DNA from: Rusavskia elegans | Lineage: Eukaryota; Ascomycota; Lecanoromycetes; Teloschistales; Teloschistaceae | DNA length: 64,000 nucleotides | Reading direction: 5' to 3' | Assembly (NCBI GenBank): GCA_011316305.1 | Contig: SAUG01000030.1 | Location: forward strand, 186,001-250,000 | Shown: positions 1 to 10,496 of the stretch, piece by piece | Position numbering within the stretch: position 1 is the stretch's first letter | Layout of the letters: the number at the start of each line of letters is the position of its first letter | The notes under the pieces: generated by a model | What the model was told of the DNA's origin: nothing | The model's database searches: none | Seen by the model: only the letters and a program-made list of their open reading frames with translations | Made by a program: the position numbers and the translations under genes

Positions 1-2261
1 TACATATGGGCTGACTGTAAGCCGGATGTCGCAGGTTCGTTCTATCGACATCCCTTGCTATCTCATCTGTACCAAGTCAGCCCCTTACTGGAAGCTAAGG
101 ATAGTGCTATTCCTGACCGAGAAGTCTCCAGGTACAGCCTAGATCCGACAGGATGGCCTGTGAGAGGTCCAGACTGTACCTGAATGTTGCGTGATCAAGA
201 AGTTCCAGGCCCATACCCGTCCATTCCGCACCCTGGCCCGTAAAGACGAAAGCGATTCCAGGGTTTTGAATGGACCTTCTCGGCGTGGCGAAAGCACGAC
301 TTAATTCTCTTTTCAATTGAGCGATTGAGTCCACGGCCAAAGAAGCTCTCCAAGGCATGACTGTACGCTTCGCGGCCAGAGTAAAATACAGGTTGGCAAG
401 AAAACCTACTTCATCTTCTATGGGCTCAATACTGTTGATGTATTCCTCGTACGCTGCGTATACTCGTTGAAGGCTTTTCTCGTCTTGGGCAGACCACACC
501 AACAATTTTGGTTCCGAACCTTTTGCAACACAAGGTGATGGTAGATGTCGGTCAAGCGGCTTCTCGGGTTCGCTTCTGCTTGGTAGAGTGCAGTGTTTTC
601 CACGGATGCCATGTAGATGCAGATAAAAACGGGCGTCATCCAAGACAACATGACAGTTGGATCCTCCAAAGCCGAATGAACTTACAGATGCTCGACGCAA
701 TCCATCGGTCGGCCACGGAATCGGCTCCACGGGAAACTTGGCTGCTGTCAGTTTTGGATCGCTTGTCCCCTGGTAAAACTTACTTCCAGGTTCCACCCTG
801 CGGCATCTATGGAATCGTTGGGTTTCTCGAACAAAGCGTTAGGTGGAATAATGCCCTTCTCCAAAACTAATACAGTCTTGATCAAGCCAGCGAGACCGGC
901 CGCTCCCTCCAGATGGCCAACGTTTGTCTTGACTGCGCCGATTCGGAGGGGGTAACATTTTGGTCGGTCTTTGAATGCCTGATGGATGCCTAGGGCCTCT
1001 ATGGGGTCACCGACACGAGTTCCTGTACCGTGTGCTTCGAAGAAATTGGTAAGTGCCATATCCAATCCAGCGGAAGCATAGGTCTGACGAATCAATGTCT
1101 CATGAGCGACGCTGCTCGGCTGAGAGACACCAGGCGTTCGACCGTCTTGGTTTGATCTCGAGGCACGGATCACTGCTCTGATGATATCACCATCCTCTAC
1201 GGCCCGAGTGACCGACTTGACAATCACTACAGCAATGCCCTCCCCCCGAGAATATCCATTGGCCCGGTGGTCAAAACTGTAGCATTTGCTATCAGGCGAT
1301 AGAAATCCAAGATCAGCGAGGGCCGCTGACGTTTCCGGGCCGAATATAATGTTAGAGCCAGCCACAACCCCCTAAGGAACGATCAGTCCCTGCGACGAAA
1401 ACACCAATTTAACCTCTTACCATGGTGCTTTGACCATTCCGGATACCCTGGCACGCAGAATCAAGTGCATTCAGACTGCTTGAGCAAGCGGTGTCTATGG
1501 AAATGCTCGGTCCTTTGAAGTCGTAAAACCAGCTGATGCGATTCGCCAGCATTGCCGAAGATGTACCCGTGGCTCTGTGTTGCGCTTGTGATCCTGGATC
1601 TCTTGAAAGCATGACCCCGTAATCGTGACCAAATGATCCGACGTGAACGGACGTCTCTGAAGAAGCAACACGTTCAAGTGGGAGCCCCGCTAACGTTTAC
1701 ATGTCACTACTCCTGTCTCAAGACCAGCCTGGTGGACAAATGACTGACCGTTTTCAAGCGCATGATATGTGGTTTCCAGGAGCCACCTCTGCTGTGGGTC
1801 CATGCATTCTGCTTCTGCTGGGCTGATAGAGAAGAAGGGTGCATCAAAGGCAGCGATGTCTTCTCGAACAAAATGGGCCCCTCTGGCGTTTGACTACGGT
1901 CCCAACATCAGCATGTGAGGCGAAGTAGAATCGTGTGTCGTACCGTCCTGGGCTCTAAGGCATCAGGGCTCCAGAAAGCGTCTATATTGTAGCGGTCTTC
2001 TGGCACGTCAGATAATGCAGATCGTCGATCCATCAGCATCTTCCAGAATGACTCTGTAGAAGTAGCATCCTCGGGGAACTTAATTGCCATCCCAATCAAC
2101 GCGATATCATCTTCGCTCATGGATTGTCCAGGACCACCTCCATTGGCGTCACAGGTCGTTTGAATCTGAGGAACATCCGACACCTCAACAGCTGGAGTAG
2201 ATCCGATGACTGCATCTGATAGATAACCATGATTGTCGTAACCTGCACTGAGTTGCACCAT
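1..2261 (-). CDS. Highly reducing polyketide synthase, N-terminal part (KS and start of AT), cut by the window edge
   Basis: Iterative type I PKS, multi-exon. Exons read as 2261-1944, 1893-1749, 1689-1421, 1371-784, 736-118 and 57-<1; all phases join cleanly. The N-terminal ~65 residues are variable, then the ketosynthase starts at [18 protein letters not shown] landmarks are the active-site Cys in DTACSSSL, the His in EAHGTGT, and [12 protein letters not shown] with the second His; it ends at [14 protein letters not shown]. The linker [10 protein letters not shown] and the AT start [17 protein letters not shown] follow, and the last visible residues (AYSQPIC) lie just before the AT active site. 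Linker and AT resemble fungal reducing PKSs. The ATG at 2261 is the only Met before the KS; an upstream exon is not excluded. Apparent stops between the pieces are explained by introns of 47-60 nt, so the visible part looks intact. The product cannot be inferred because DH, MT, ER, KR and ACP lie outside the window. Confidence 0.9.
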
Positions 2262-3546
2262 CTTGGACTGGACTTTAGAAGTTTCTTCACCAGACAAAAT
2301 GAGAGGACGTGTCTGAGGTTTATGACGTAGCACGAATAATCGGGTAGCGAAGGGTGTTACCAGCGCTCTTTAGCGGAGTAGGAAAGCAAGACATGGCTGA
2401 TGAGCATCTGGACCATCGAGAGGCTAAGCAAGCCATTCGCTCTGCAACGTTCGACGTGGAAGACGAAGACTCAATCAGTCTCTCCTCCCTGAAGAGCTTG
2501 TCTACGCCGCTTCCATGGTGCCACTTGTGTCGCAACGACAGGTAGATAAACGTCTTACAGAGTGACAGCATAATCGAAATCCTAAGGTACTCAGCCTCAC
2601 GCGAGGCTTAGTACGTGGTCCGATTGAGCCGATTGAAACATCTCGGAACCGGACTGCCTGTTCCAAGACTTTCAAACCTGTGCATCAAGGTTTGCCTAGC
2701 ATCGGGGCGTTACCAAGACCGCGCGTTCGAGATTGACTGGCCGACTGCGTGGGAACAGCTGCAAGCACGGTGGTACAGCTGCATGCCATGAACCCGGAAT
2801 CCTTAATCCTTTCGTTCCGCACCTGAAGATTAGCCAACCCTCCTTGTCGACCTATCGATCTCAGATTTTAGTACATCAGACCCACCGGAGTTTTTGCCTC
2901 ATCTCACGTCAGATCTCACGGGCGGTTCCCAGAAGCAGGCATACGGTAGGCTGGAAAGAATGCGGTCCCCAGGTAAAATTGATTGCTGTCACCGCTGAAG
3001 GGGCCACAAAACCTTAATTCCACCACGGTTGACGGGAAACTGAAGATGGGGTTGCCGGTTGACGATTACCGTAGCCTAAAAAGGTTAGATCAGATCAGGA
3101 TCCTGCCAAGGATCCGTGTCGGAAAACAGTCCTCCGGGATCACTTCGAGATACCGGATTAAATGCCCCCCCATGACGACGGTCAGTGCATTCGGTGGGGA
3201 CTTGTTGGCCATGAGAGACCAGACTCTTGTCGCCAACCCTCGTACGTATACACATCAGCGGCTATTTATATCCCTAGTTATCATTTATATCGCCCGAAAA
3301 AGTCCGGAAATTATTAGAGAGCTCATACCGTCGCTTCGATCAGGTAGAAGAAGAATATCAATTGCGCATCGCCATCCTATCTACCTTGACTTACTGTTGA
3401 GGTAATAGACTGATCACGACGAGCTTTGACATTGCAACTTCCCCATTCACGGCATCTGCCATCATGGTTTAGATAAGCAAGGAAGGGATAAAGACCACTT
3501 CTTATCCCTCCCTCAAAAGGTTCAGCTAGGAGGGCCAAAACGCATC
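2262..3546. other. Intergenic region upstream of the PKS
   Basis: No protein-like reading frame is convincing here. It should contain the PKS promoter and the 3' region of the sulfotransferase-like gene. Visible elements are a near-perfect hairpin/palindrome at 2587-2614, two CCGATTGA copies with a 9-bp period at 2620-2636, and an AT-rich TATA-like stretch near 3261-3273. Confidence 0.5.
2587..2614. promoter_or_regulatory. 12-bp-arm palindrome in the PKS upstream region
   Basis: The left arm GTACTCAGCCTC and right arm GAGGCTTAGTAC are inverted copies with one mismatch, separated by 4 nt. It lies about 330 bp upstream of the proposed PKS start. It could be an operator for a dimeric regulator or simply a hairpin. 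The role is inferred from position only. Confidence 0.3.
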
Positions 3547-4489
3547 TCATACGTAATACTTCCATACCCCGAAGAGAACAACGCCAACAGGAGCCACCCA
3601 CAAAAGCCCCTTCACAATGAGGGACATGGCCGTCACCGCAACGAGCGCGTAATGTATGTGGAAAAGCTCGTTGCCCGCGTTGACAAAGGGGTACCTGTCC
3701 GCCGGCACCTGTTTCTCAAGAAACGCGCATAAAGGCCCCCAGCCATCTTCGGAGCGGAATTCGAGTAGGCGGTCGGGCGGCACCGACTCACGAACATGCT
3801 GGTAGTGGCGCAGAAAGCCCGCTCTCAGCTGGCTACGGTCTTGCCAGTTGGAGCCAGGGTAGGTCCAGGACTCGATGGCCATCTGCAGTATCGAGAGGTA
3901 CTTGCCGATGTCTGGTTCGAAGCGGGCGAGGAGGTTCATGGACTTCCATGTGATGATCGAGTATAGCTTCTCGATGGACTGCAGCCAACGATCGGGATCT
4001 CGGTTAGTGAGGATGACCTTGGCATGAGGGAAGGCGGTGAGGAGTTCGTCGGAGAAGAGGACGCAAGGGATGTCTGTCACTGCCTGGATAGGCGTCAATG
4101 GTGTTTCGTTTTGGTCAATATCAGACCCGAAGAGCTTACGCTATAATCCTCCAGCAAGTGTGCCAGATCGGCTGGTGTGTACTTGGGTCCGGTGCCCTTG
4201 AATTTGGATAGCATGGCCTCGTGCCAGCACCAGAAGTGGCCTTTCTTCTTATTGTTGGGCACTTCGGCCATGTGGTAGCATTTGTAGCCCAGTTTGTTCA
4301 GGGCGGCCTGTAATGCTGTTGAATTGAATCGTCACTTACGGTAAAGGGTGAGGGCTGCCAGCAGGTGGACTGGTACTGACACATTGTTCCCGTCCTCGAG
4401 AGACCGAGGGCCAGTACTTGCATGTCTTGTCGCTTTCCGGGCACGGTTCGGGCATATTTGTCGATGAGTTTGGTTTGCTGGCGAGACAT
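3547..4489 (-). CDS. Sulfotransferase-like P-loop protein with C-terminal membrane helix
   Basis: Three exons: 4489-4381, 4315-4140 and 4083-3547, giving about 273 residues. The N-terminus carries the 5'-PSB/P-loop type motif VLALGLSRTGTMS, followed across the first intron by LQAALNKLGYKCYHM. Later come AVTDIPCVLF and AKVILTNRDPDRW, the typical layout of the fungal sulfotransferase_4 group (often mislabelled NAD-dependent epimerase). The last ~35 residues form a hydrophobic helix ending in WKYYV, so the protein is probably tail-anchored. The apparent frameshift after GTM is removed by a GTCAGT donor at 4380 and an acceptor at 4316. It lies on the same strand as the PKS, 1.3 kb upstream, so a role in tailoring the product is possible but unproven. 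The substrate is unknown. Confidence 0.85.
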
Positions 4490-5305
4490 TGAGGACCAAG
4501 AAGTCGTCAAAGCGGGCTCGCGTGGTAGGGAAGCTGTGAAGTAATGAGAGAGGTGATGGCTCCACCGGTCAGTGGTGAGGTTTGGCTGTTGATTCATGTT
4601 GCGCTGCTTCACTTCACCCTACTACCTAGGGGCACCTCGTCTGACGTCGGATTACGCATGCCGGATTCAGCTAGCGGTGGTGACTACCTAGGAACATAAC
4701 GGTCGGACTGTCAGACATACATAAGGTAGCCCTGGTAATTCCGCTTCATTCATTCGCCGGGTTCATGAAGGTCTGCTTGACTGAACTGCGTTCTAGTGGA
4801 TCCTTCTCCCTTCTCAAGTGCCGCGCTACGACGTAAAGCGGTCATTCTTGCATACGGAGATCAGTCACCTATTGTGGGGATGCCCCGAGGCTGTGCTGCA
4901 TGTCAGCATGACATGGAATCATGCATGTACTGTTGTACGGCTGACGACTGCAGCGCTGATCCTCCTTGACGTTCTGATTTCTTGACCTTGATCCTTCTTC
5001 ATGCTTGTTATTCAAATCAGAGTTATCAGGGGCGGAGTCGCAGAGTCGATTCCTCGAATTAGACCTGAGCCATTGTCATGCGATCATCCCGATAGAAGTC
5101 TGGTGCCTTTTTACCAGTGGCAGGTACCCGATCTCATTAGTAGACATTGCATGTAACTCAGCTTGAGACACTACGCCTCATTCTTCACCAAGAAGAGTGC
5201 ACCCTATATTGAATAATTGAGTTTTCCTGTCTCCAAGTTCTCCTGTCTTCTTGCCTCGATTCTCCCAAAGCTTTCGCGAAAAGGGGTCATTGAGGAGGAC
5301 TCAAC
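4490..5305. other. Intergenic region between divergent genes
   Basis: This presumably holds the promoters of the sulfotransferase-like gene (leftward) and the rhodopsin-domain gene (rightward). CTACCTAGG occurs twice (near 4622 and 4682), and a TGACGTC (CRE-like) core lies near 4640. A TATATT stretch sits near 5205, about 100 bp before the membrane-protein start. No coding frame is supported. Confidence 0.4.
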
Positions 5306-6595
5306 ATGGCGTATTACGATCAACACTTCTACCGGCGAACAGTAGCGCTACAGGTCTCGCTGTTGATCTTGAGTACGATGAGCGTCGTCTTGCGCTACCT
5401 CGCACGACGCAAAAGAAAGGCGCAGCTGAAGGGCGACGACTTATGGGCCTTCCTATCGATGCTCCTGTATTGGTTATACATCAGCTTCGGTTTTTATGGT
5501 GATTCCCTCCTCATTGCGATCATTGCCATAATGCGACGGTCTGACTTGGGTTTGAACAGGCTTACTCAATGGAGGGGGCCTCCCACCCACCGTTCTACCA
5601 CCATCTGTAATCGAACATGCCCTCAAGGTAAAGACAGCAGCCCGGGACCTTTGTTACATGATCACAACCTTACACCTTCAATAGGCATCGTACGCTGCGG
5701 GAATGCTCGCGTTGTCCACCTTCGCCGCGGCGAAACTCAGTGTGCTATTGCTGTACCGGAGGCTCTTCCTTGTAGACAGATGGTTTCGTACTGCAAGTAC
5801 CGTCATGATAGTCGTTACTATCATGTGGTTCTTGGCATCTGTGCTGTCGTACGCATTCCAGTGCACACCGGTCGATAAAGCCTGGCAACCTCTCAAGGAT
5901 GGGCGTTGCTTCAACCTGAAGACGTACCTACTGGCAGAAGAAATACCCAACTGCATTCTTGACATCGTCATCGTCTTTCTTCCGCTGGGAGTGATCAGGA
6001 AGTTGCAGTTGCCAATGATACAGAAGATCAATTTGTGCTTCATCTTTGCTCTTGGTGGTTTGTAAGTCACAGCGATCCACTCTTACTATCATGATAGATG
6101 CTGACTCTATGAACCCAGTGTCAGCTTTATCAGTGTTACGCGGATGAAACTCACTCAGAATGAATTAAGCTACGGTAAGTGAACATTGGACATTGCGATT
6201 CAACGTTGATTGGGTCCACTAACCGCAGAGCAGAAGACCTAGCAAGCAGCGGCGAGTGGCTTACCATCCAGATTGGTTTTGCAGTCATTTGCTGTTGCCT
6301 GCCAACATATCGACCACTTCTGCCGCCGAGTGAGAAGTTCACCAGCAAGCTGATTGCAGCCTACTCTTCCTTACACTCTTTGGTAACGCGACACCCGAAC
6401 AGATCCATGGGTACACCGGTCGGCAACTCGTCTGTGACCAAACTTGGAGCGGAGAATTCGCGGCATCATGCATACCAAGGTCTTGGAGAGGAAAGTACGG
6501 TCAACACACTGTGTGCCAGAGCGGAGGATAGATCCACAGAAGGTCTGCACCCCATGCATTCCATCAACGTGACCAAGTCCGTAGACATGGTCTGA
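5306..6595 (+). CDS. Fungal rhodopsin-domain integral membrane protein
   Basis: Five exons: 5306-5498, 5560-5627, 5685-6061, 6119-6174 and 6231-6595, about 352 residues. The hydrophobic segments and landmarks match the fungal rhodopsin-domain family (PTH11-like/SAT4 group): an N-terminal helix VALQVSLLILSTMSVVLRYLA, then GDDLWAF, AAKLSVLLLYRRLF, CTPVDKAW, DGRCFNL, PNCILDIVIVFLPLGVIRKL, and the closing CCCLPTYRPLL motif. The C-terminal ~110 residues are polar and probably cytosolic. The last acceptor is the second AG of GCAGAG (6229-6230); using the first AG would give a premature stop. Family members are found in secondary-metabolite clusters and as putative receptors. The actual ligand or role is unknown. 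The MITE begins 71 bp after the stop codon. Confidence 0.85.
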
Positions 6596-6658
6596 GCTGT
6601 GCCAGGCTTCACATGGGGGATGAAGCTCAGGGGAAATTGATAGGCCGAGTCTGGAGCG

Positions 6659-6666
6659 TCCAATTT
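6659..6666. repeat. Left target-site duplication of the MITE
   Basis: TCCAATTT lies immediately left of the element and is repeated exactly at 7146-7153. An 8-bp duplication is the hallmark length for hAT transposition. Confidence 0.9.
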
Positions 6667-7145
6667 CGGAGTGTCTCGGGAGCGCAACAAATGAACGCAA
6701 CATGTTAGCGGGCGCAACAATGCCCCACCAACTAACAACTCCATATAAGCAGACAACCACCTTTTACACGTTTTTTAAAAATTATAAAGAGTGCATCTTC
6801 TAAGGCTCTGTCTAATCTATAGTTTTACTTCTTTAGAATCTTTCTTTATATACTGGCTGTTTACGTACAGGGGTAAAAGAACTTTAGTAGAGGTCTTGGC
6901 GCTCCGCAGAGCCTCAGAAACAGCCAAGACTTTCGAAGGCACTCGGGCCCTGGACTATATAAATCCAGAGAATAAATAATAAATTCTAAAAAGGCAGAAT
7001 TATAGAACAGACAGAGTCGTAGAAGATATACTCTTTATAATTTTCAGAAAGCGTGTAGAAAGTGGTTATTTGTGCGTGTTATAATATCAGGTTGTTGCGC
7101 CCACTAGCATGTTGCGTTCAGTTGTTGCGCTCCCGAGACACTCCG
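6667..7145. mobile_element. hAT-type MITE, 479 bp, complete with TIRs and 8-bp TSD
   Basis: The ends are inverted repeats: the first 54 bp (6667-6720) match the reverse complement of 7092-7145 at 51 of 54 positions. Similarity continues inward, more diverged, for roughly another 110 bp on each side (for example, the AAAATTATAAAGAGT block occurs in both arms), so most of the element can fold back on itself. Each TIR carries three CGCAACA motifs at TIR positions 17, 30 and 47, plausible transposase-binding repeats. The interior is AT-rich with no transposase-like frame, so the element is non-autonomous and needs a hAT transposase from elsewhere in the genome. The exact TSD and three TIR differences suggest a fairly young insertion. 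Confidence 0.92.
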
Positions 7146-7153
7146 TCCAATTT
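7146..7153. repeat. Right target-site duplication of the MITE
   Basis: This is an exact copy of TCCAATTT as at 6659-6666, directly after the right TIR end. Confidence 0.9.
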
Positions 7154-7900
7154 CCCGCGCTTCTTGCCAGAAGCTGGCTAAGATATGGGCATGTGGGCCT
7201 TCTCGAGACACACAGCTACATGGCTGCATGGGACCTTTTGCGCAGAGATGACCTGATGTTGCCTTCGTCCCTCTCTCGTATTTAGTGATAATATGACGGG
7301 TCGTTGAAAATCCTAGATGCCTATCCACCGAGAGACCCAACGTGTTCCATCGAGCTAAGACTGTTTCCTCCACGGCTGCGGCGACACTTAAGAGGCCCGC
7401 ACCAGCAATTCGAAGATACCGTTCATGAGAACTCCAGAATAGGGCGTTGCGGCTCCTTAAGTCCTTTCTTCTTACCGTGGGCCTTCCTACACGTGGAACA
7501 GATACGTGCTGCAACATCTTCGGAATTGCTTTTCTCTTGGATTTCTAGATACGTCCTACCATTCTGGTCTTTGGCTTTCGGAGAGAGGTCGTCTGCTCGG
7601 GCTGATAGTCCCAAAGGAGGAGTCTCGTAGTCTTTCGTCCTGTTCCACCTTGCAGGAAGGGACGTTTAAACTGGACAAAAATTAAACAGGTTGTTGCCCA
7701 GACGCTAAGATAATGAAACGATCTTGATGCCATGCAGTGTGTGACGGACGGTGATATTTAATCTATCGTGATGGTCCATGGAATCTCCTGTCTAGTCCAA
7801 CGTCTTATAAACATAATGGAGAGTTCAAGAAATGTCCCACGCCTGGGAGTAATGCCGCATAATGTCGTTACACTACTCGTCATTTGAGGAGATGGGGCTA
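7154..7900. other. Intergenic region; weak coding traces only
   Basis: It lies between the MITE and the 3' end of the primase gene. On the minus strand, 7614-7423 is open and contains a CSTCRKAHGKKKG segment, and 7733-7545 is open in another frame. Neither matches a family I recognise; they could be remnants of a small gene. Nothing else is evident. Confidence 0.3.
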
Positions 7901-9602
7901 TCAAAATTCCATTGGGTCATCATCCTCCCTTTCTCTCTTCACGCCCTGTTCAGCCCTCAGCAGTACGCCTACATGAGTCCTAAAGTAATCCACGTAAGGT
8001 TTCAATCTCGTCTTTTCGTAATCTTGCAGCTTTTTCGACTCTCTCTCCAATTCAGCATCTTGATTTTGCGGACCCCAAGCATCGATTTCATGGATAAGCT
8101 CAGTCACGGTTGGCACACCCAGGGGATCGAAACTTTCTACTCGTCTACTGTCGATCGGGACACAGACTCGACCTGTGCCGGGATGCACCACAAAAGGTGA
8201 CTTGAGCAAGTGAATCTGTTTCTTACTGACTTCGACGTCGAGACGGGGGTAGGTGTACTCGAGCACAATATCCTGCTTGGCTTCCAGGAGTGCTTTACCG
8301 TCTAGGTTCTTGCTCGCTCCGGCTTTGGCAAGGGCATCGATGTCTGCCCACTTACTGACGCTCGACCGTCCCGGTGCTGCTTCCCACTTTTTCCGGAGCG
8401 CATCGTTCAGCATCTTGTCGGGAAGAAGCTGCAGCAGCCGCTCCGCCTTCTCCGGCTGTGCCCAAGGGTCTTGTTGCACGAGGACGTCGTTTTGGAAATG
8501 CTCTTTCAAGATTTCGAGGCTTCGACTATGGAGCACTTCCGTTAGCGAGACGTCGACGCCACCAACTCGGTCTCTACAATCACTTACGCCAGATGCGGAT
8601 GCAGAGGTCTCTTCACATTGACCTTCTTGCCACTCTGAGCTCCACCTTTGATCACTTCGAGATACCCTGCGATGGACCTCCTCCTTTGATCGTCCATGTT
8701 CCTTGCTCTTTTATCGCTAATCCAGGCGTGGGCACCTCTCCGGCCCGAGTAGACCCACATGATGTGCTGAAACCCGAAATCGTCTCTCAAGGCTACGTCG
8801 ACGACTTTGATGGCCATGGTAATGAAAGACCAGCATTTGTAGCAGATGTTCGCTTTATCGCAGCATGTTCGGATCTCGTCATAATCTGTCAAGTCGATAT
8901 CGAAGACAAGCTCTTTCGCGAGCGGTCGGAATGCGGATGATTTGCGGAGGGTTTTGCGGTCTCGCGGATTGGTGGTGTAGATTGGACCGATCTCGAAGCG
9001 GGATGGATTTTGTCGAATGATGTCCTTACGGAGGCTATGGAGTGTCAGGGCTGCCGCTTGGCCTCGGCCGTTGGAAGAAACCTACAGGTCCGAGGTGGGG
9101 AAGCTCTGGTATCGCAGGTAGGCGTCATTTTGCAGAGTGAAAGCGAACTCTCTGTGACCGAAATCGTTTGACGGTTTCATCGAGTGATTCAGCCACTGGA
9201 AGAGATAGCGGAAGGGGAAAAGGCGTTGATAGAAGGCTTTCATGACACCGGGATCGCTGTATTTTGCAGAAGGAGCAACCTGCCTGATGCAGATGTCAGA
9301 GAAGGCAGATATTCAACTTTGATAGGCGAGTCCTCTTACAGAGGACTGGGTGGTGGTGAGCTGCTTGGTACATCTTCTTTGGACACCCCTGAGCTAGGAA
9401 ACTCTTCGTCGTCATCTTCGTCGAACAAGTCTTCTAGTTTGACATTCGTATTAGAAGTATCTTGCACTGCAACGATTGAACCGCCGAGATCGTCCTTATC
9501 ATCGGCGTCTGAAAATTCGAGGCATGCGGGGGGGGCGTCAGGTAGAGCGCTATCTTGATCCATTGGATGCTTCGAATCGGTTGGAGGTATAGAATGAGGC
9601 AT
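7901..9602 (-). CDS. PRI1: DNA primase small (catalytic) subunit
   Basis: Makes the RNA primers for DNA replication as part of the Pol alpha-primase complex in the nucleus. Four exons: 9602-9340, 9283-9086, 9034-8588 and 8525-7901, about 510 residues. After an acidic N-terminal extension (~90 residues, FDEDDDEEF) the family core begins with VMKAFYQRLFPFRYLFQWL, then REFAFTLQNDAYLRYQSF and RFEIGPIYTTNPRDRKTL. The catalytic acidic motif is ELVFDIDLTDYD, followed by the zinc-ligand pattern CC..ANICYKC and the primase signature SGRRGAHAW. RPLHPHLARSLEIL spans the third intron. The C-terminus REREDDDPMEF is typical of fungal orthologues. The ATG at 9602 is first in frame; 9563 is an alternative. 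Tandem GACGCG/ACGCGT sequence upstream suggests G1/S control. Confidence 0.97.
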
Positions 9603-10139
9603 TGCACAACAAGCTTACGGACGATCCACACTGTTGTGATTGCACTTTATAATTCGGTAGTGTTGCAGAGGTGGTGGTGGGACATATGTACAGATTGAAT
9701 GTCAGTCGACGCGCCGACGCGTAAATTGATTTCCAGCCACACCTTTGTCTCCTTGGCAGACCGCCCCTGCTAGTGGGGTTTTTAGTGCCCGTGAAGGGTC
9801 CTAGTGGAACGCGGCGCCGCCATCCTAATATCAAAGAGGTATAGCGTGGAGCCGGGTCAAACGCCACTAAGGAGGCAACCACACCTCAAGAACAACGCCC
9901 TCTTGTGCCCTCTCACTCTTTTTTGGTTCTCTCCTCTCCGCAAGCGGCAGTCGCACCCTGAGGCCGCTTGCACCAATCCAGCATGTCTGGACCGACGAAC
10001 GATAAGAAATCAGTCACTAGACCACAAGAACTAATTCCCCATTCCACAGAAACTCCACAGATCGCCCTACATTATCCAGACTAAGCATCTCCTCTCCTAC
10101 TTCCAGCACGTAGCATTACTATCACAACCCATCAGCAAG
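9603..10139. other. Divergent promoter region between primase and a small protein gene
   Basis: It contains the MCB-like boxes at 9708-9722 for primase and a C/T- and A-rich leader (about 9890-10139) before the small gene. No coding frame is supported. Confidence 0.45.
9708..9722. promoter_or_regulatory. Tandem MCB-like boxes upstream of primase
   Basis: GACGCG at 9708-9713 and GACGCGT at 9716-9722 (the latter containing the full palindromic ACGCGT at 9717-9722) lie about 110 bp before the primase start codon. In yeasts ACGCGT is bound by the MBF complex and drives G1/S expression of replication genes, including primase. Function here is inferred. Confidence 0.5.
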
Positions 10140-10496
10140 ATGAACAACAACGGAGGCAACAAACCTGACTACCTCGATAAAGGTCCGTCTGACCCTTTGG
10201 ATGCTCTTCGTTGATTGTTCATTCTCCTGGAGTGCACATGACATCTAATCAGACCGCCATCTATAGCTCTCGACGCCGTGCAGAAGAGGATCCCCGGCAA
10301 AGCTGGCGACCGTTTCCGAGACCCGGGCGCAGCGAATAAGAACCGCGCCATGAATGAGAAGATTACGGATTTCGTCCGGAAGCAGTTTGAGAAGATGACC
10401 GGGTATGTGTTTCCAGCGGATCGGATGTTGTTGGTCTATCCCTGCTGATGGACCTGGTCTGTTAGGAAGAGGGTTCCTAGCAAGGTGTCCAATTGA
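10140..10496 (+). CDS. Small conserved fungal protein (69 aa), three exons
   Basis: Exons 10140-10182, 10267-10402 and 10466-10496; introns have GTCCGT and GTATGT donors with TAG acceptors, and all phases agree. The product begins MNNNGGNKPDYLDKALDAVQ, contains AMNEKITDFVRKQFEKMTGK and ends VPSKVSN. The PDYLDK - NEKITD - TGK - VP.K.SN pattern recurs in short filamentous-ascomycete proteins of unknown function that I associate with abundant or stress-related expression. It is hydrophilic and charged, without signal peptide or membrane segment, and is probably helical or disordered. The gene is easily missed because no exon reaches 50 codons. Confidence 0.8.

Noticed and set aside
107..1900. 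Apparent stops and frameshifts in the PKS, suggesting a pseudogene
   Set aside because: Each break coincides with a 47-60 nt intron having good donor and acceptor signals, and splicing restores conserved KS/AT sequence in phase.
2320..3405. Several frames of 63-140 codons in the PKS upstream region
   Set aside because: No family resemblance, and they overlap one another in different frames.
4300..4390. Frameshift after the P-loop of the sulfotransferase-like gene
   Set aside because: A GTCAGT donor at 4380 and an AG acceptor at 4316 give GTMSLQAALNKLGY, the expected family sequence. A 32-nt intron using the nearby GTAAGT would be too short and inserts unrelated residues.
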